64,000 nucleotides of DNA from Persicaria tinctoria. Lineage: Eukaryota > Streptophyta > Magnoliopsida > Caryophyllales > Polygonaceae. The notes beneath the pieces were generated by a model that was given only the letters and a program-made list of their open reading frames with translations, was not told the origin of the DNA and did not search any database. Every line of letters begins with the position of its first letter. Within the stretch, counting starts at the first letter, position 1. Of this stretch, positions 47,494-60,604 are shown one piece after another. A program made the translations under genes and the position numbers. The stretch spans positions 68,220,188-68,284,187 of the forward strand of contig JBANSL010000013.1 in the NCBI GenBank assembly GCA_037127255.1. The letters run 5' to 3'.

Positions 47494-49500
47494 TGGGTTC
47501 GGGTACACACAAACCCAAAAGTGAGAAGGAAAGAAGAGTCCTCATTGGTCCATATAAATAAAAATAATCTGAAAAATAAAATTTCGACACGCTGTGAAAA
47601 TTAACCAAAATTTAAAATGTTGCCCGCTGTATCGAACTCGGGATGACTTTCTACTCCGACTACGACTCCTTACCAGTTACCAATATGACAACTGAAATCT
47701 CCTTGTGCTTTGACGCCTTTAATGACCTCTATACTTTGTATCCTCTTCCTTTTCGTTTTTTTTACTATTCCATATTTTTATCAATTTATAAATTAAATAT
47801 CAAGATCACCCTTAAAATTTTCACATTTTTATAATTAAAATTTTTTATTTTAAAAAAAATATAGTAAATATATTACTTTAAAATAATTTTTATTTCAAGA
47901 ACCACTATAATTTATTTCCTGAACAACTATGATTGAATATTTGTAAAATTTACATTCTTTTTATTTTTTTAATGTTTGTTTTTAATTATTTATTTGTTTT
48001 TAATTATTTATTTCATGAACCAATATTATTTATTTAATGAACCAATAATCTTTATTTCTTGAACCACTACTATTTAATAATTGTAAAATTTTCATTCTTC
48101 TTTTATTTTATTTTAATGTTTATTTTTAATTAATTAATTATTTGTTTTTTAAATAAAATGGTCCGTTAATCAATACTGTTTATTTCATGAACTAATACTA
48201 TTTATTTGATGAACCACTACTCTTTATTTGATGAACCAATATATTTAATGAACCACTTGATATAAAAACCCTTAGCCACTTCGTATTAAAACCCTGAACC
48301 ACTTGGTATTAAAGCACCGAACCACTTGGTTTAAAACCCTGAACCACTTGGTATTAAAGTACTGAATCACTTGGTTTAAAACCCTGAACAAGTTGGTATA
48401 AAAACCCTGAACAACTTAGTATAAAACCCATGAACCACTTGGTATAAAAACCCCGAACCAATCGTATTAAAACCCTGAACCACTTGGTATTAAAGTCCTG
48501 AACCACTTGGTATATAAACCATGAACCACTTGGTTTAAAGCCCTAAACCACTTTGGTATTAAAAACCCTGAACCACTTAGTATAAAAATCCCGAACCACT
48601 TGATATAGAAACCTTGAACCACTACTTTTTAATTAATAATTGTAAAATTTTTCATTCTTTTTTTTTTGTTTTGTAATTTTTTTTTTAAAATAAAATGGTT
48701 CATGAACAAATACTATTTATTTGGTGAACCACTATTCTTTATTTGACGAACCACTACTCTTTATTTAATGAATCACTACTCTTTATTTCATGAATCACTA
48801 CTCTTTTATTTTCTTTTAATGCTTATTTCATGAACCAATACTCTTAATTTATTTCATGAATCAATACTCTTTATTTCATGAACCACTACTCTTTTATTTT
48901 CTTTTAATGTTTATTTTTAAATTATTTATTTATTTGTTTTTAAAATAAAATGGTTCATGAACCAATACTATTTATTTCATGAACCAATACTATAAAGAAG
49001 TGATTCAAGAACGTATAAAGAAGTGGTTCATGAAGTTATAAGGAAGTGTGGTTCATGAAGCTATAAAGAAGTGATTAATTAAGCTATAAAGAAGTGGTTC
49101 ATGTTCATGAAGTAATAGAGGAGTGGTTCATTAAGTTATAAAGAAGCGGTTTATTAAGTTATCAAGGAGTGGTTCATTAAGTTTTCATTCTTCTTTTATT
49201 TTATTTTTATGCTTAATTTTTAAAATAAAATGGTTCATGAACAAACCCTATTTACTTCATGAACCACTTCTATTTATATATATTGAACCACTTGATATTA
49301 AAATCCTGAACCACCTGACATTAAAATTCTGAACCACTTGGTTTGAATTCCTGAACCACTTGATACAAAACTCTGAACCACTTGGTATAAAAACCCTTAA
49401 TCACTTGGTATAAAAACCCCGAACCACTTGGTTTTAAAACACTAAACTACTTGGTATCAAAAACTCTGAACCACTTAGCATAAAACAGATCCGAATTGAA
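47490..49500. repeat. GAACCACTTGGTATAAAAACC tandem-repeat domain
   Basis: After a GGGTTGGGTTCGGGTACACA end next to (TA)n, from about 48000 to 49490 there are dozens of imperfect units of about 19-23 bp built on GAACCACTTGGTAT + AAAACCCT, and variants with ACTATTTATTTCATGAACCA. Near 49000-49180 the motif is inverted (AAGTGGTTCATGAAG). No gene. Confidence 0.7.
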
Positions 49501-49906
49501 ATGTGAAAAAGGGATAGTGAATATATTAATGCATCCCTCAAAAGCAAGCAAGCAGGCATCATGATTGGATCACTGTTCTTGTAATCATCAACCATAACTT
49601 ATTACTTATGCTGTACAAAAAATTTCTTTGAACTATTCAGAGATTCTAAAGCTTGAAAACTATGCATGCAGAGCTTCCACATTGCGATATGTGCAATTGT
49701 GATGGCAATTTTTTCAACAGGGATTGACTCTGACTGCTTCCAGTAATCCAGATGAACTCTTCTAGTCTTATTACGCCATGTTTAACGTCAGTCTCAAGCT
49801 CATCATCTTGTCTAATTAGAACAAGTACATTATAATTAACTGCACCAAGTTCCTGCAAGCTGATTTTAGTCTCTCCGAACCAAATCCGGCCACGCCCAAA
49901 TCCTCC

Positions 49907-50260
49907 GCTCTCAAACAGCCGAAGCAAGTCCACGCCCAAATCCTCCGCTCCGGCGTCGACCGCTCCACCTCCCTCCTCTTCAAACTCATTTCCTCCGCCA
50001 GGTCTTTCTCCAATGGCGCCCTCGACTACGCCCTCTTCGTCTTCGACGAAATTCACCGCCCCGAGACTCGTTTCTCCAATCGCTTCCTGCGCGACCTCTC
50101 GAGGAGCGCGGACCCCCGAAAGACCATTGTGGCTGACGCGAGGATCGATGAGGTGGGATTCGGCGGCTGTCGGCAGGTTCACCTTCCCCCCGCTTTTGAA
50201 GGCGGCGTCTAGGGTTTCGGTGTTGGCCGAAGGGATGGAGATCCATCGGCGGCTGTTGAC
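49907..50260 (+). pseudogene. Pentatricopeptide repeat (PPR) gene fragment
   Basis: Frame 1 reads ALKQPKQVHAQILRSGVDRS, then LLFKLISSARSF, ALDYALFVFDEI and FSNRFLRDLSRS. Near 50165 a one-base shift moves the match to the next frame: RFTFPPLLKAASRVSVLAEG then MEIH. This is the N-terminal part of a plant PLS-class PPR protein (organelle RNA processing). A 20-bp piece, CACGCCCAAATCCTCCGCTC, is duplicated at 49891 and 49932. After MEIH the similarity ends. Truncation and frameshift make it a dead fragment, probably carried by a transposon. The minus-strand 223-codon frame here is a shadow. Confidence 0.7.
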
Positions 50261-50470
50261 AGGCCGGTTCACCGCCACGGAGAGGCCGGAGAGCGGAGCG
50301 GAATTGGGGGAGATCAACTGCGAAATCGATTACTGGTGGAGATTAGCGAGTTAGCTTTGGAAGGTTATGATGAAGGAAAGCGCGTGTATCCCACTCCTTC
50401 GAACCTTTTCACCGGATCAGAATCTTCTTACTTTTTTTTTTTTAGCTCAGAATCTTCTTACTTGAACCCT

Positions 50471-50475
<5 letters not shown>

Positions 50476-50566
<91 letters not shown>
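50476..50566. repeat. (TA)n tract
   Basis: Follows the PPR fragment region and borders a partial RPA-repeat copy. Confidence 0.95.
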
Positions 50567-50568
<2 letters not shown>

Positions 50569-50830
50569 ATTATAGTTGAATTTCCTTAATGAACTTGAAA
50601 AATTGAAATAAAAATACACATCATATCTTGAATAACTAAATTAAAATAAATACATAAATATAAATTGATATATAGGTGGACGCAATAGATGTGAACTTAA
50701 CTTAATGAACTATAAGAACCTTAATTAAAACAACAAAGTTCTCATACATATCTTAGTGCTATTCTTAATGAACTATAAATTGATATATCATATCCTGCAG
50801 TGTGGTATTTTTATAGAAATAAATTCTATA
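50567..50830 (-). repeat. Partial fourth copy of the RPA repeat
   Basis: Matches 33190-33450 and 40893-41140 (GTTGAATTTCCTTAATGAAC; GGACGCAATAGATGTGAAC; TCATATCCTGCAGTGTGG) and then diverges after TTTTTATAGAAATAA. Only the region downstream of the RPA exon is included. Confidence 0.75.
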
Positions 50831-51312
50831 CTTATGCATTCTATACTTAGGTACATGAATTGAAACAAAATACATATATTATTATATATAAACACATGTA
50901 CAGGTTCTTAATTTATGCAGTATATCATATATAGCTAGTGAAAGATAGAGTTTAATTTAATTTAAAAATTAAAATAGGGCACTTTCACTTACAAGTTTGT
51001 TGGTAACTCTGACGGAGCTTTGCTCTCATCTTTGACTCTTGTTCTTCCTTGCTCAACTCTACAACCCGCCTCTTCTTCTTCTGAGAATCCTCATCTTCAT
51101 CTTCTCCAAGCTTCTTGATTAGTGGCACTTTCAGCACCTTTCCGACTCCGTATCTTTTGCAAGTCATACCGCCCATATCATTCTCTTCCAGCTGGGCACT
51201 ATGCAGCTTGATTGGCTCTCTCAAAACCTTTCCAACTCCATATTTTCTGCACTTTGGAAATTCCCCCTCTTCATCTTCATCTTCCTTGAGGAGTTTATCT
51301 TCCTTGGAGTTT

Positions 51313-52282
51313 TGTTGAAAACCGAGATTCGATATAACGAAAGTGATTTATGCAGAAGCGAGAGATAAAGAATGAGAAACTCAAACAAGACATGCAAGAA
51401 CAACACCAGACTTTTACGAGGTTCGGCAAAAGATGCCTACGTCCTCGGGGCCTCAAGAAGCGGCCGAATCCACTAAGTAATTGTTCAACAGAGGGTTACA
51501 ATCAAGCAATGCAAAGATAAACCCTAGATCTAGCATGTACGAGTTTCAGAGATACAGAGAGAAGAAGATCCCCCTGTGTGGGATGACCGGAGTTCGAAGA
51601 TGGCTTCGAAACTCCCAAATCCTAGATCTCCAGACGTGAGACAAGCGGCAACCAAAGCCAGGTGCTTAGCCGCGCCACCACCAGGAGATCACCGAGATCA
51701 GCCAACGCCTTCGTCTTCACAATCGCCGGGGAGGAGCCAAGAACAAACCCTAGAAACCCTAGAAACCCTTTGAGAGCGTTTGAGAAGAGACGGAGGAGAG
51801 AGAGAGAGAGAGAGAGCTGAACTGAGGATCCAGAAGCTGCTAGCAAGCTTATATAGCTAGTTCATCGGATCTCAAGTGAAGCCAGGCCAAAACGCAGCGC
51901 TTCACTCAACTGGACCAGGTTGCCAAGCTAGCTCCAGCCTGAGAGATCTTTGGGCTCGGAAATGGGCCTAAAGCCCACATATCCGGGTAAGTCTTCTTCC
52001 ATACATATATCATACATATTATACATACATAATATACCATAGGTTATACATTATACTCCACAAGTGTTCATTAGACTCGTTAGAGGATCAAGTCGATTTC
52101 TCGACTCAATACGACTCAGTCGAGTCTAACTATAATTGTGCATCCATGTATACCTAAGTATATAATATATGTTATATGCATACTCATCATACACTCATAC
52201 ATGATTACAAGCACTTAACAATATTACATGTAACACATATGAAATAAAGACATAGGGAAATATAACACATAGCATTACAACA
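51313..52282 (-). repeat. 3' LTR of the copia element
   Basis: 970 bp, TG...CA. It contains a longer GA run (51795-51815) than the other LTR. Confidence 0.95.
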
Positions 52283-52379
52283 AATCACCCTCTATTTTTC
52301 TAAGTCTTGCTCCAGGCAGACTATAACCTAAACAAAGTTGATTCAAGGCCAGTCCGTCATCAGCCCAGTCATGCAATGA

Positions 52380-55300
52380 TCACCCATGGAAATCCTCCAA
52401 ATGGAGGAAGTTCCTGCAGAACACAAATTTTTCATAAGGAACAATTTTAGTGCCAAAATCTGCAGGATTATACTTACCATCAATTTTCTTAACATGTATG
52501 ACATTATCTTCCACTTTCTCACGAATAAAATGGTATCTGACATCAATATGTTTAGTACGCTCATGGTACATGGGGTCCCTGCAGAGATAGAGTGCACTTT
52601 GACTGTCAATGTGTAAGACAGAAGTGTAGTGCTTCCTCTCTATCTCCTTAAGGATACCTTGTAGCCAGATGGCCTCCTTGCAGGCCTCTGTAGCTGCTAT
52701 GTACTCAGCTTCAGTGGATGAGAGAGCAACAATGGGTTGCTGCTAGGATTTCCAGGAAACACAATTGCCTGCCCATGTATACACATAGGAGGTAATAGAT
52801 TTCCTGGTATCCTTGTTAGAAGCATAATCAGCATCCACAAAGCCATGTAAGTTATAAGAGGAGGAGTGTTCAGCATATAACAAAGACAGATTAGCAGTTC
52901 CAAGCAAGTATCTTAACAGATATTTCATAGACACCCAGTGTTTCTCAGCTGGTTCAGACATGAACCTACTGAGAGTGCTAATAGAAAATGCAAGATCAGG
53001 ACGAGTACAAATCACAGAGTACATCACTGAACCTACAACAACATCATAAGGAATGGATTTCATAATATTCAACTCAGCAACAGAAAATTTTCCTTTTATT
53101 TTAGTGAGATCAAGATGAGCACCTAAAGGAATATTGTTAACCTTATCACCAGAAATATGAAATCTTTCAAGAACCTTATGCACATAGTCACACTGATGCA
53201 ACCATAACTTCTTATGCTTCCTATCTCTTATAATAGACATGCCTAAAATCTTTTTAGCAATGCCTAAATCTTTCATGTCAAAATGCTTTTGTAAGTTCTT
53301 TTTAATATCATGAATAGCGTCAACAGATTTAGAGATCAGCAAGATGTCGTCCACATATAAAAGCACATAAAGCACAGGACTCTTATTGACACCCTTAAAG
53401 TATAAACAGGTATCAAATTTGCTCCTTTTAAACCCTAGACTGAACCTCATGCACTTGTCAAACTTGATATTCCATTGTCTAGGTGACTGTTTCAAACCAT
53501 AGATGGATTTATTTAACAAGCAAGCATGATTAGGATGCACAGAATTAATCAATGAAGCCCTTAGGCTGTCTCATATAAATTGTCTCATCCAAGTCACCAT
53601 GAAGAAAAGCTGTCTTAACATCCATTTGTTCTAATTCAAAATCATAAACAGCAGTCATGGCAAGCAACAATCTCAAGGTTTTATATTTCACAACAGGGGC
53701 AAATATTTCATTGTAATCCTCACCCTCTATTTGGGTAAAACCTTTAGCAACCAACCTAGCTTTATATCTAGGGGGTCAGACTTAGAAATGCCATCTTTAA
53801 GTTTGTAGATCCATTTACAATCAATTAATCTAGCACTCACAGGTTTAGGCACCAAAGTCCAGGTTATATTCACCCTCATAGATTCTATCTCATCATTTAT
53901 AGCATGTTTCCATTTAGCAGAGTGAATACATTTCATAGCTTGTTCATAAGTTTCAGGAGTAAAGGTCTTCACAACATCAGAAACTAAGCAAGCAAACTCA
54001 ACAATGTTATTAATGAACCTTTTATTTGGTATAACAGTCCTAGGACTCCTATCCCTAGTCAACTGCCAATTAGTCAAGTCATGCCCTTCAGTGGCTGAAG
54101 AACTAGAGGTACCAGAACCTGACACAGGCATAGAGATAACAACATCATCCTCATTCACAGAAATAGGAGAAGTAGAAGAGGAATTAGGTTCATTATTTGC
54201 TCCCCCACCCAATTGGTGAGGTTGCACAACATCAATTTGCATATTATCAGAAACAGTAGCATCATCAGAAGTAGACAGAGATGAATCATGAGCAGAGAGA
54301 GTAGAGGAAGAAGAGGGAGAGAAGGTACTGTCAAACTCATCATCTGAATCAACATCATTGTGCTTAGGCATCAAAGAATTGATCCTCTTGTACCTGCAAG
54401 TTAGCATCTGAAATAACAGGAGAAGCTTTCTTAAAGTGAAATTCATGCTCATTGATAAAGACATTCCTACTCACAATAGTTTTATAAACACCAGGTTGGA
54501 CAAGAAGCAACTTATAACCCTTAACCCCTTCAGGATAACCCAATAAAACACATTTTTGGGACCTAGGATTAAGCTTACCTTGGTTAACATAAGAAAACAC
54601 AGTGCAACCAAAAGGTTTAATGTGGTCTAAGTTTGGTTTTCTTTTAGTCCATAACTCATAAGGAGTTTTAAAATCAATAACAGAGGAAGGAGTCCTATTT
54701 ATCAAGTAAGCAGCAGTCACAACAGCTTCACCCCACAAGTAATGTTTCAAACCAGAAGATATAAGCATGCAGCTAGCTTTTTCAAGGAGAGTCCTGTTCA
54801 TCCTCTCAGCAGTACCATTCTGCTGGGGAGTTCCAGGAATGGTTAAGTGTCTCTTAATACCATTAGACTTGCAGTACTCATTGAACAAAGAATTACAAAA
54901 CTCAAGGCCATTATCAGTTTTTAAACATTTAACAGTCAGGCCAGTTTCATTTTCAACTCCAATTTTCCAGTTCTTAAAGGTTTCAAATGCCTCATCTTTA
55001 GTTTTAAGCAAATAGACCCAGACCTTCCTACTGTAGTGATCAACGAGAGACATAAAATATCTCTTATGACCTATAGTTGGGACAGGAGAGGGTCCCCACA
55101 AATCAGAATGAATATATTCAAGAGGTGCAGCAGCAACATAAGATGAATGCTTAAAACCTTTTCTAGCATGCTTTCCTAGGATACAATTTTCACAGAGATC
55201 AATCATGCAAGGTTTGGAGTTTATAATGCCAGTTTTATGAAGGTGTTCTAAGCCTTTATTGCCTATGTGACCCAATCTATTATGCCACAACATAGTGTCA

Positions 55301-56601
55301 TGCAGAGACATAGTATGCACAGAAGCAGTAAAGGCAGAAGCAGGATAATTCACAACAGGAGTAGCCAACGCTTCATAAAGACCTTTCTTTCTAAAGCATT
55401 TAATGATAGGCTTCCCATTTTTAGAAATAATCCTAACACCATTTGAACTAGTCATATCATAGTGTAATTCTTCAAAAGCACTTTCAGAAAGCAAGTTTCT
55501 CCTTAAATCAGGAACCCATTTAACATCCTTAACAATTCTAATCACATCATCAAACATTTTTAAAGCAACAGATCCAACACCTTTAATTTTAAGAATAGAG
55601 TGATCACCCAGCATAACAGTACCAACATCAAAACATTTAAGATCAAAGAACCAAGATTTATGAAAGGTAGCATGCATGGTACACCCAGAATCCAAAATCC
55701 AAGTAGTAGAATCAGTGTCACTTAATAATGCAAGAACTTCATGAGTAACATAAGGATGGGATTCACAAACAGCAGACACATTAGGTTTCTTACCTGCTTT
55801 AATATCCCTTTTCTTTTTAAAACAATGCTTCTCAAGATGACCAGTTTTATTGCAGTAAGTACATAAAAGATGAGATTTATCAGGTTTTTCACCACTGGAT
55901 TTGTCAGAAGACACATAATCAGGTTTATTGTCTTTATTTTCCTGTTGCTTATTTTTCTTATTGCCTTTGTACTTAGACATCACCATAAGAACCTCATCTT
56001 TGTTTTCAGGTTTAGGGTCAGTCTTATTACCATTCACAGTTTTAAACACTTTCAGATTTTCATTTTTCTATATGATAGAATCAATAAGCTTCTTTTGAGT
56101 CAACTTATTAGTACCATACTGAACAACATCAACAAAAGTAGTAAACTGAGCAGGCAAAGAATTAAGCAACAAAACACACAATTGAGTCTCATCAACTTTG
56201 TCACCACATCTTTCCAGATCTTGGGTAATAGCCAAGAATCTGTCAAGATTATCAGCAAGAGTGCAAGTAGTAGACATTTTGTAATTGAAAAGTTTGTTGA
56301 AGAGATTTACCCTATTTGATAGTGATTTTACCAAGTATAATTCCTCCAACCTTTTCCAGAGCTTTTCAGTAGTTGTGCAAGTAAGAACTTGCCTAGCCAC
56401 CTCATCTGAGAGTCTCAACATAATCTCACCGTGTGCTATTTTATCAAGACATTTTAGATCCTTCTTCTTGTCTTCTTCGACATCTTCTCCAGTGACCACT
56501 TCATAGCAGTTTTCTTTGATTAATATGACCTTCATTTTTACCTGCCACATAGCAAAGTCAGTAGTGCCATTGAAGGGTTTTAAACGATAGGATTCACCCA
56601 T
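52380..56601 (-). pseudogene. copia gag-pol, several stops and frameshifts
   Basis: Gag starts at 56601 (MGESYRLKPFNG) and has the UBN2-like SLSNRVNLFNKLFNYKM block, then a TAG at 56068. Next come the zinc knuckle CTYCNKTGHLEKHCF, protease WILDSGCTMHA, and integrase HHCC (HNRLGH...CENCILGK) with D-D-E at HSDLWGP, KTDNGLEF and GTAERMNR. The frame breaks near 54370. RT follows as WTLVPKP, MDVKTAFLHGDLDETIYM, YGLKQSPRQW and LYVDDILL. RNase H has a stop after CVSWKS, then SSTEAEY-type sequence and HIDVRYHFIREKV to the stop at 52380. All catalytic motifs can be seen, but at least two stops and two to three frame changes make it non-coding. Confidence 0.95.
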
Positions 56602-56875
56602 GTTTATAGTTAAGAACTTTAAAAAAAAAATATTAACAAAACACAGTAAATCACGCAAGAGATTCAAGAAAACCTTGAACCTAAGAGCAGAGCACAGAAT
56701 CACACACACAAGCCTAGATCTAAACAAACAAGGCGTGGTATGTCACGTAAGGGGGGTTCAGCACCAGCGATGTCGCCTTTTAGGTTTGTCTGAGGCCTTA
56801 CGTCCAGTCTCTATCCCTAGAACTCAAGAATGAGCCAGGAAATCGAGAGCGGGACACTCAAGCTCTGATACCACT

Positions 56876-57835
56876 TGTTGAAAACCGAGATTCGATATAA
56901 CGAAAGATATTTATGCGGAAGCGAGAGATAAAGAACGAGAAACTCAAACAATACATGCAAGAACAACACCAGAGTTTTACGAGGTTCGGCAAAAGATACC
57001 TACGTCCTCGGGGCCTCAAGAAGCGGCCGAATCCACTAAGTAATTGTTCAACAGAGGGTTACAATCAAGCAATGCAAAGATAAACCCTAGATCTAGCATG
57101 TACGAGTTTCAGAGATACAGAGAGAAGAAGATCCCCCTGTGTGGGATGACCGGAGTTCGAAGATCGCTTTGAAACTCCCAAACCCTAGATCTCCAGACGT
57201 GAGACAAGCGGCAACCAAAGCCAGGAGCTTAGCCGCGCCACCACCAGGAGATCACCGAGATCAGCCAACGCCTTCGTCTTCACAATCGCCGGGGAGGAGC
57301 CAGGAACAAATCCTAGAAACCCTAGAAACCCTTTGATAGCGTTTGAGAAGAGACGGAGGAGAGAGAGAGCTGAACTGAGGATCCAGAAGCTGCTAGCGAG
57401 CTTATATAGCTAGGTCATCGGATCTCAAGTGAAGCCAGGCCAAAACGCAGCGCTTCACTCAACTGGACCAGGCCGCCAAGCTCGCTCCAGCCTGAGAGAT
57501 CTTTGGGCTCGGAAATGGGCCTAAAGCCCACATATCCGGGTAAGTCTTCTTCCATACATATATCATACATATTATACATACATAATATACCATAGGTTAT
57601 ACATTATACTCCACAAGTGTTCATTAGACTCGTTAGAGGATCAAGTCGATTTCTCGACTCAATACGACTCAGTCGAGTCTAACTATAATTGTGCATCCAT
57701 GTATACCTAAGTATATAATATATGTTATATGCATACTCATCATACACTCATACATGATTACAAGCACATAACAATATTACATGTAACACATATGAAAGAA
57801 AGACATAGGAAAATATAACACATAGCATTACAGCA
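56876..57835 (-). repeat. 5' LTR of the copia element
   Basis: 960 bp. Contains a candidate TATA (TTATATAGC reversed at about 57402) and the CCACAAGTGTTC region shared with the other LTR. Confidence 0.95.
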
Positions 57836-58219
57836 AGTTTGATTGGCGCTTTCAACACCTTTCCGACTCCGGTTCTTTTGCAAGTCATACCCATATGCTC
57901 CTGTTCCTCGACATTATGGTTGATTAATGGCTCTCTCAAAACCTTTCCAACTCCATATTTTCTGCACTTTGGAAATTCGCCCTCTTCAGAACCTTCATCT
58001 TCATCTTCCTTGAGGAGTTTGATTGGCTCTTTCAACACTTTTCCGATTCCATATTTTTGGCATTTCAGAAAATCGCCCCCTTTAATTATCTTCATCTTCA
58101 CCGAAGAAGTCTTCGATCCAACCCATTTCTTCCGCCCAAAAACTGTAATCGTCTATATCTTCTGGAACTGTTGGAAATGCTTCGTTGAATTCAGGCCAAA
58201 AGCACAAGGGATCCATCCT

Positions 58220-58425
58220 ATACCTAAATCAAATTATTATATTAATGCACATTATAAACAAACATTTAATTCTATTTTTTTTATATGTATGAAAACGTTA
58301 AGAAACTTATTAAACGGATGGCTGATTGATCGATTAGGGTTTATTTGACAAAATTAAATCTAATTTCACATGTACTATATATGTGTTATGTTGTGTTTTA
58401 GTATTTATTTATTATATGGGACATT
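58220..58425. repeat. Upstream segment with an inverted paralogue at 63487-63640
   Basis: AACGTTAAGAAACTTA, TGATCGATTAGGG and TGTTATGTTGTGTTTTAGTA recur, inverted, near the right end of the window. The similarity stops at TTTATTATAT, exactly where the next element begins. Confidence 0.65.
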
Positions 58426-60004
58426 TTGAAAAATATATAAATTGGTTGGCCAAATTGGGAAAAACTATACATTCCTCGTGCCCTTCCTGCGTGCCCCCCT
58501 TCGGGACGGCATTTTTTTCCAGCGCGATAGTGCTAAGAGAAAATTTGCGCCTTAACTATACACGTTTTGGTAAAAATTAGGAAAGTATATATCAACCCTA
58601 ATCCTCATCCCCGCTTTTCTTTGAATTCATTTCATCCTCTTCTCCCCGACTCGTCCTCTAGAGATGGCGAGAGATGGCGAGAGATCAACAGAACACGGAT
58701 CGAGGAGCGTGAGCAGGAGACGAATCGAGAGATGGCCAGATTCAAGGCTGGGAGGGAGTTCGGTCTTCAATGGAGGGAGAGCAGCAATCGCCAGAGCATC
58801 GTCCGACAACAATCGTCCGCGGCGGAGGATTTCGAATGCGTCGCCTCCCTCACCACCACCACCACCACCTCCACCACCGGCGACGCCATTGAAATCGTTG
58901 CCTCCTCCACCAGCAGAAAACGCTAATTTTGGAGGTGAACCAAATCTTCGGTTGAAGACGAATTTGGCGGATGAACAACGGCGGCTGCGATCTCCTCCTT
59001 GGAGTCTCCGTGGTCGGGATTCTGGTTGCGCTCCTCTCTTCCTTGATCGCTCGCTCTCTGATCTGTGTTGGAGAACCGGGAAGCGAAGCTGGCGGTTGAT
59101 GCTTGCTCTTGGTGGCCATGGTGGAGGAGACGGATCCGGATCTCTTCCTCCTCTCATGCTCCTCTTCCGCCTCTGCATCTTCATTGCTGACACCCTCACT
59201 TTTCGCGTCGAAGATCCGTTTTCCGATACCTATTCCGCGAGTTTTACTCTCGGTGCTTGCTCGATCTTGTTTCGCTGCTTCTTAGCGCCTCCAGAGATTG
59301 CTGACCAGAGATCGATGCGGACAAGACGAAGGTGATGACACTGAGTTGCTTTCTTCACTGTCCTAGTTTTTTTTTTGTGACGTTGTTCTTCACTGGCCTA
59401 GTTTTTTTTGGCATACATAAGTGCATAATATTGACCTTATGAGAATGTAGGGTGTTTTCTTCAATTTTAATTGTTAATGGGAGGGTGTTGACATTGTGAA
59501 TGATGTTACTTTGCAGTTTGCTGAAGTCCTAGGTTCGTTTGTGATGACAGTGTGAATGATCTCCCTCTCCTTTGTGGTCTTAACTCCTTGGCAGTTGGCA
59601 AGGTGCTGGCGACGAGATTGGGTTCGTAGTGGCGGGGGACGTCGCAGTCGCTGCTCTTGTAGATGGCAGGGGAGGTGCTGACGGCGAGATCGGGTTTGTA
59701 TCGGTAAGTGAATGTTAGATTGATAGCTAGATTTTTATCAGTGCATATATCATCTTCATCCTATCTGCTTGAGCTTTCTCTTTGTAACCAATGGAGTATT
59801 TTTTTAGTTTTTTTTTGTAGTGGTTTAGTTTATTAGTGAGATTCCAGGAATAACTTTATCAGTGATTGATTTCCAAAATGTTGGAAACTTGGAAATGGCT
59901 AGTTTATTATTGCTACACTAGTTTATGGAATGTATTTTGATAATCTATAATTATTTATCACTTGCTTCACCCTGCGTATTTTGATTACCATCGGTTTAAC
60001 TTTT

Positions 60005-60295
60005 TTTTTTAGTGTGTTGACATCGTTTTTATGCGTATTTTTATGCGCTGACATCGTTTTTATTCGTATTTTTTAGTGCTGGCATCGTTTTTTATGAGTA
60101 TTTTTTAGCGCTGACATCGTTTTTATGTGTATTTTTGGTGCTGACATCGTTTTTATGCGTATTTTTTAGTGCTGACATTATTTTTATGCGTATTTTTTAG
60201 TGCTGACATCGTTTTTATGCATATTTTTTAGTGTTGATATCGTTTTAATGCGTATTTTTTAGTGTTGACATCATTTTATGTGTATTTTTTTATGT
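60005..60295 (+). repeat. 31-bp tandem repeat
   Basis: About nine units of AGTGCTGACATCGTTTTTAT + GCGTATTTTTT with slight variation in length. Confidence 0.8.
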
Positions 60296-60604
60296 AGGTA
60301 TATATGTGCTGATATCTTTTTGCAATATAAGAGATGGAGAAGGAAGGATGTACAGTTATTTTGAGCGATTCGGTGGCATCGACGGACGTCAACGGAGGAG
60401 TCTCCAATGTCACTGTCGGTGGAGCTACGATGAAGATGTACAATGATTTTGAAATTTTATTTAATTACACTTTTGTCTAACTTCTTTATTTATTAAACAT
60501 TTGTGTTTATATTTGTGGTTGCTATTATGTTAAATTGTTACTATTCACGTCATCAATCGTATATATTTTTTCTTTGAAAGTTTCTCGCCAGCAATAATTT
60601 TCTC

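Larger units (their letters stand above)
51313..57835 (-). mobile_element. Full-length Ty1-copia retrotransposon
   Basis: LTRs at 51313-52282 and 56876-57835 start TGTTGAAAACCG and end in CA. A perfect 5-bp duplication AGTTT flanks it (51308-51312, 57836-57840). The tRNA-Met primer site TGGTATCAGAGC lies at 56873-56862, two bases inside the 5' (right) LTR. A purine-rich tract precedes the left LTR. Gene order is gag, protease, integrase, RT, RNase H, the copia order. The LTRs differ by about 22 substitutions and a 10-bp GA-repeat indel by eye, so insertion is fairly recent but not new. Confidence 0.95.
50993..58216 (-). pseudogene. Unknown GVGKVLK-repeat gene, split by a copia element
   Basis: From ATG at 58216 the minus strand reads MDPLCFWPEFNEAFPTVPED then IDDYSFWAEEMGWIEDFF, reaching a TAA. 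In the next frame come three units of the type KCQKYGIGKVLKEPIKL with acidic linkers (58075-57841). After the retrotransposon two more units follow (KCRKYGVGKVLREPIKL, TCKRYGVGKVLKVPL), a Lys/Glu-rich tail and LRQSYQQTC, then a strong donor GTAAGTG at 50992. Units of about 30 residues alternate C-K-Y/T-G-V-G-K-V-L-K-x-P with Glu/Asp linkers. I know no such family. Indel frameshifts after FFGEDEDN and next to the insertion, plus the copia insertion, argue for a pseudogene; downstream exons were not found. Confidence 0.55.
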
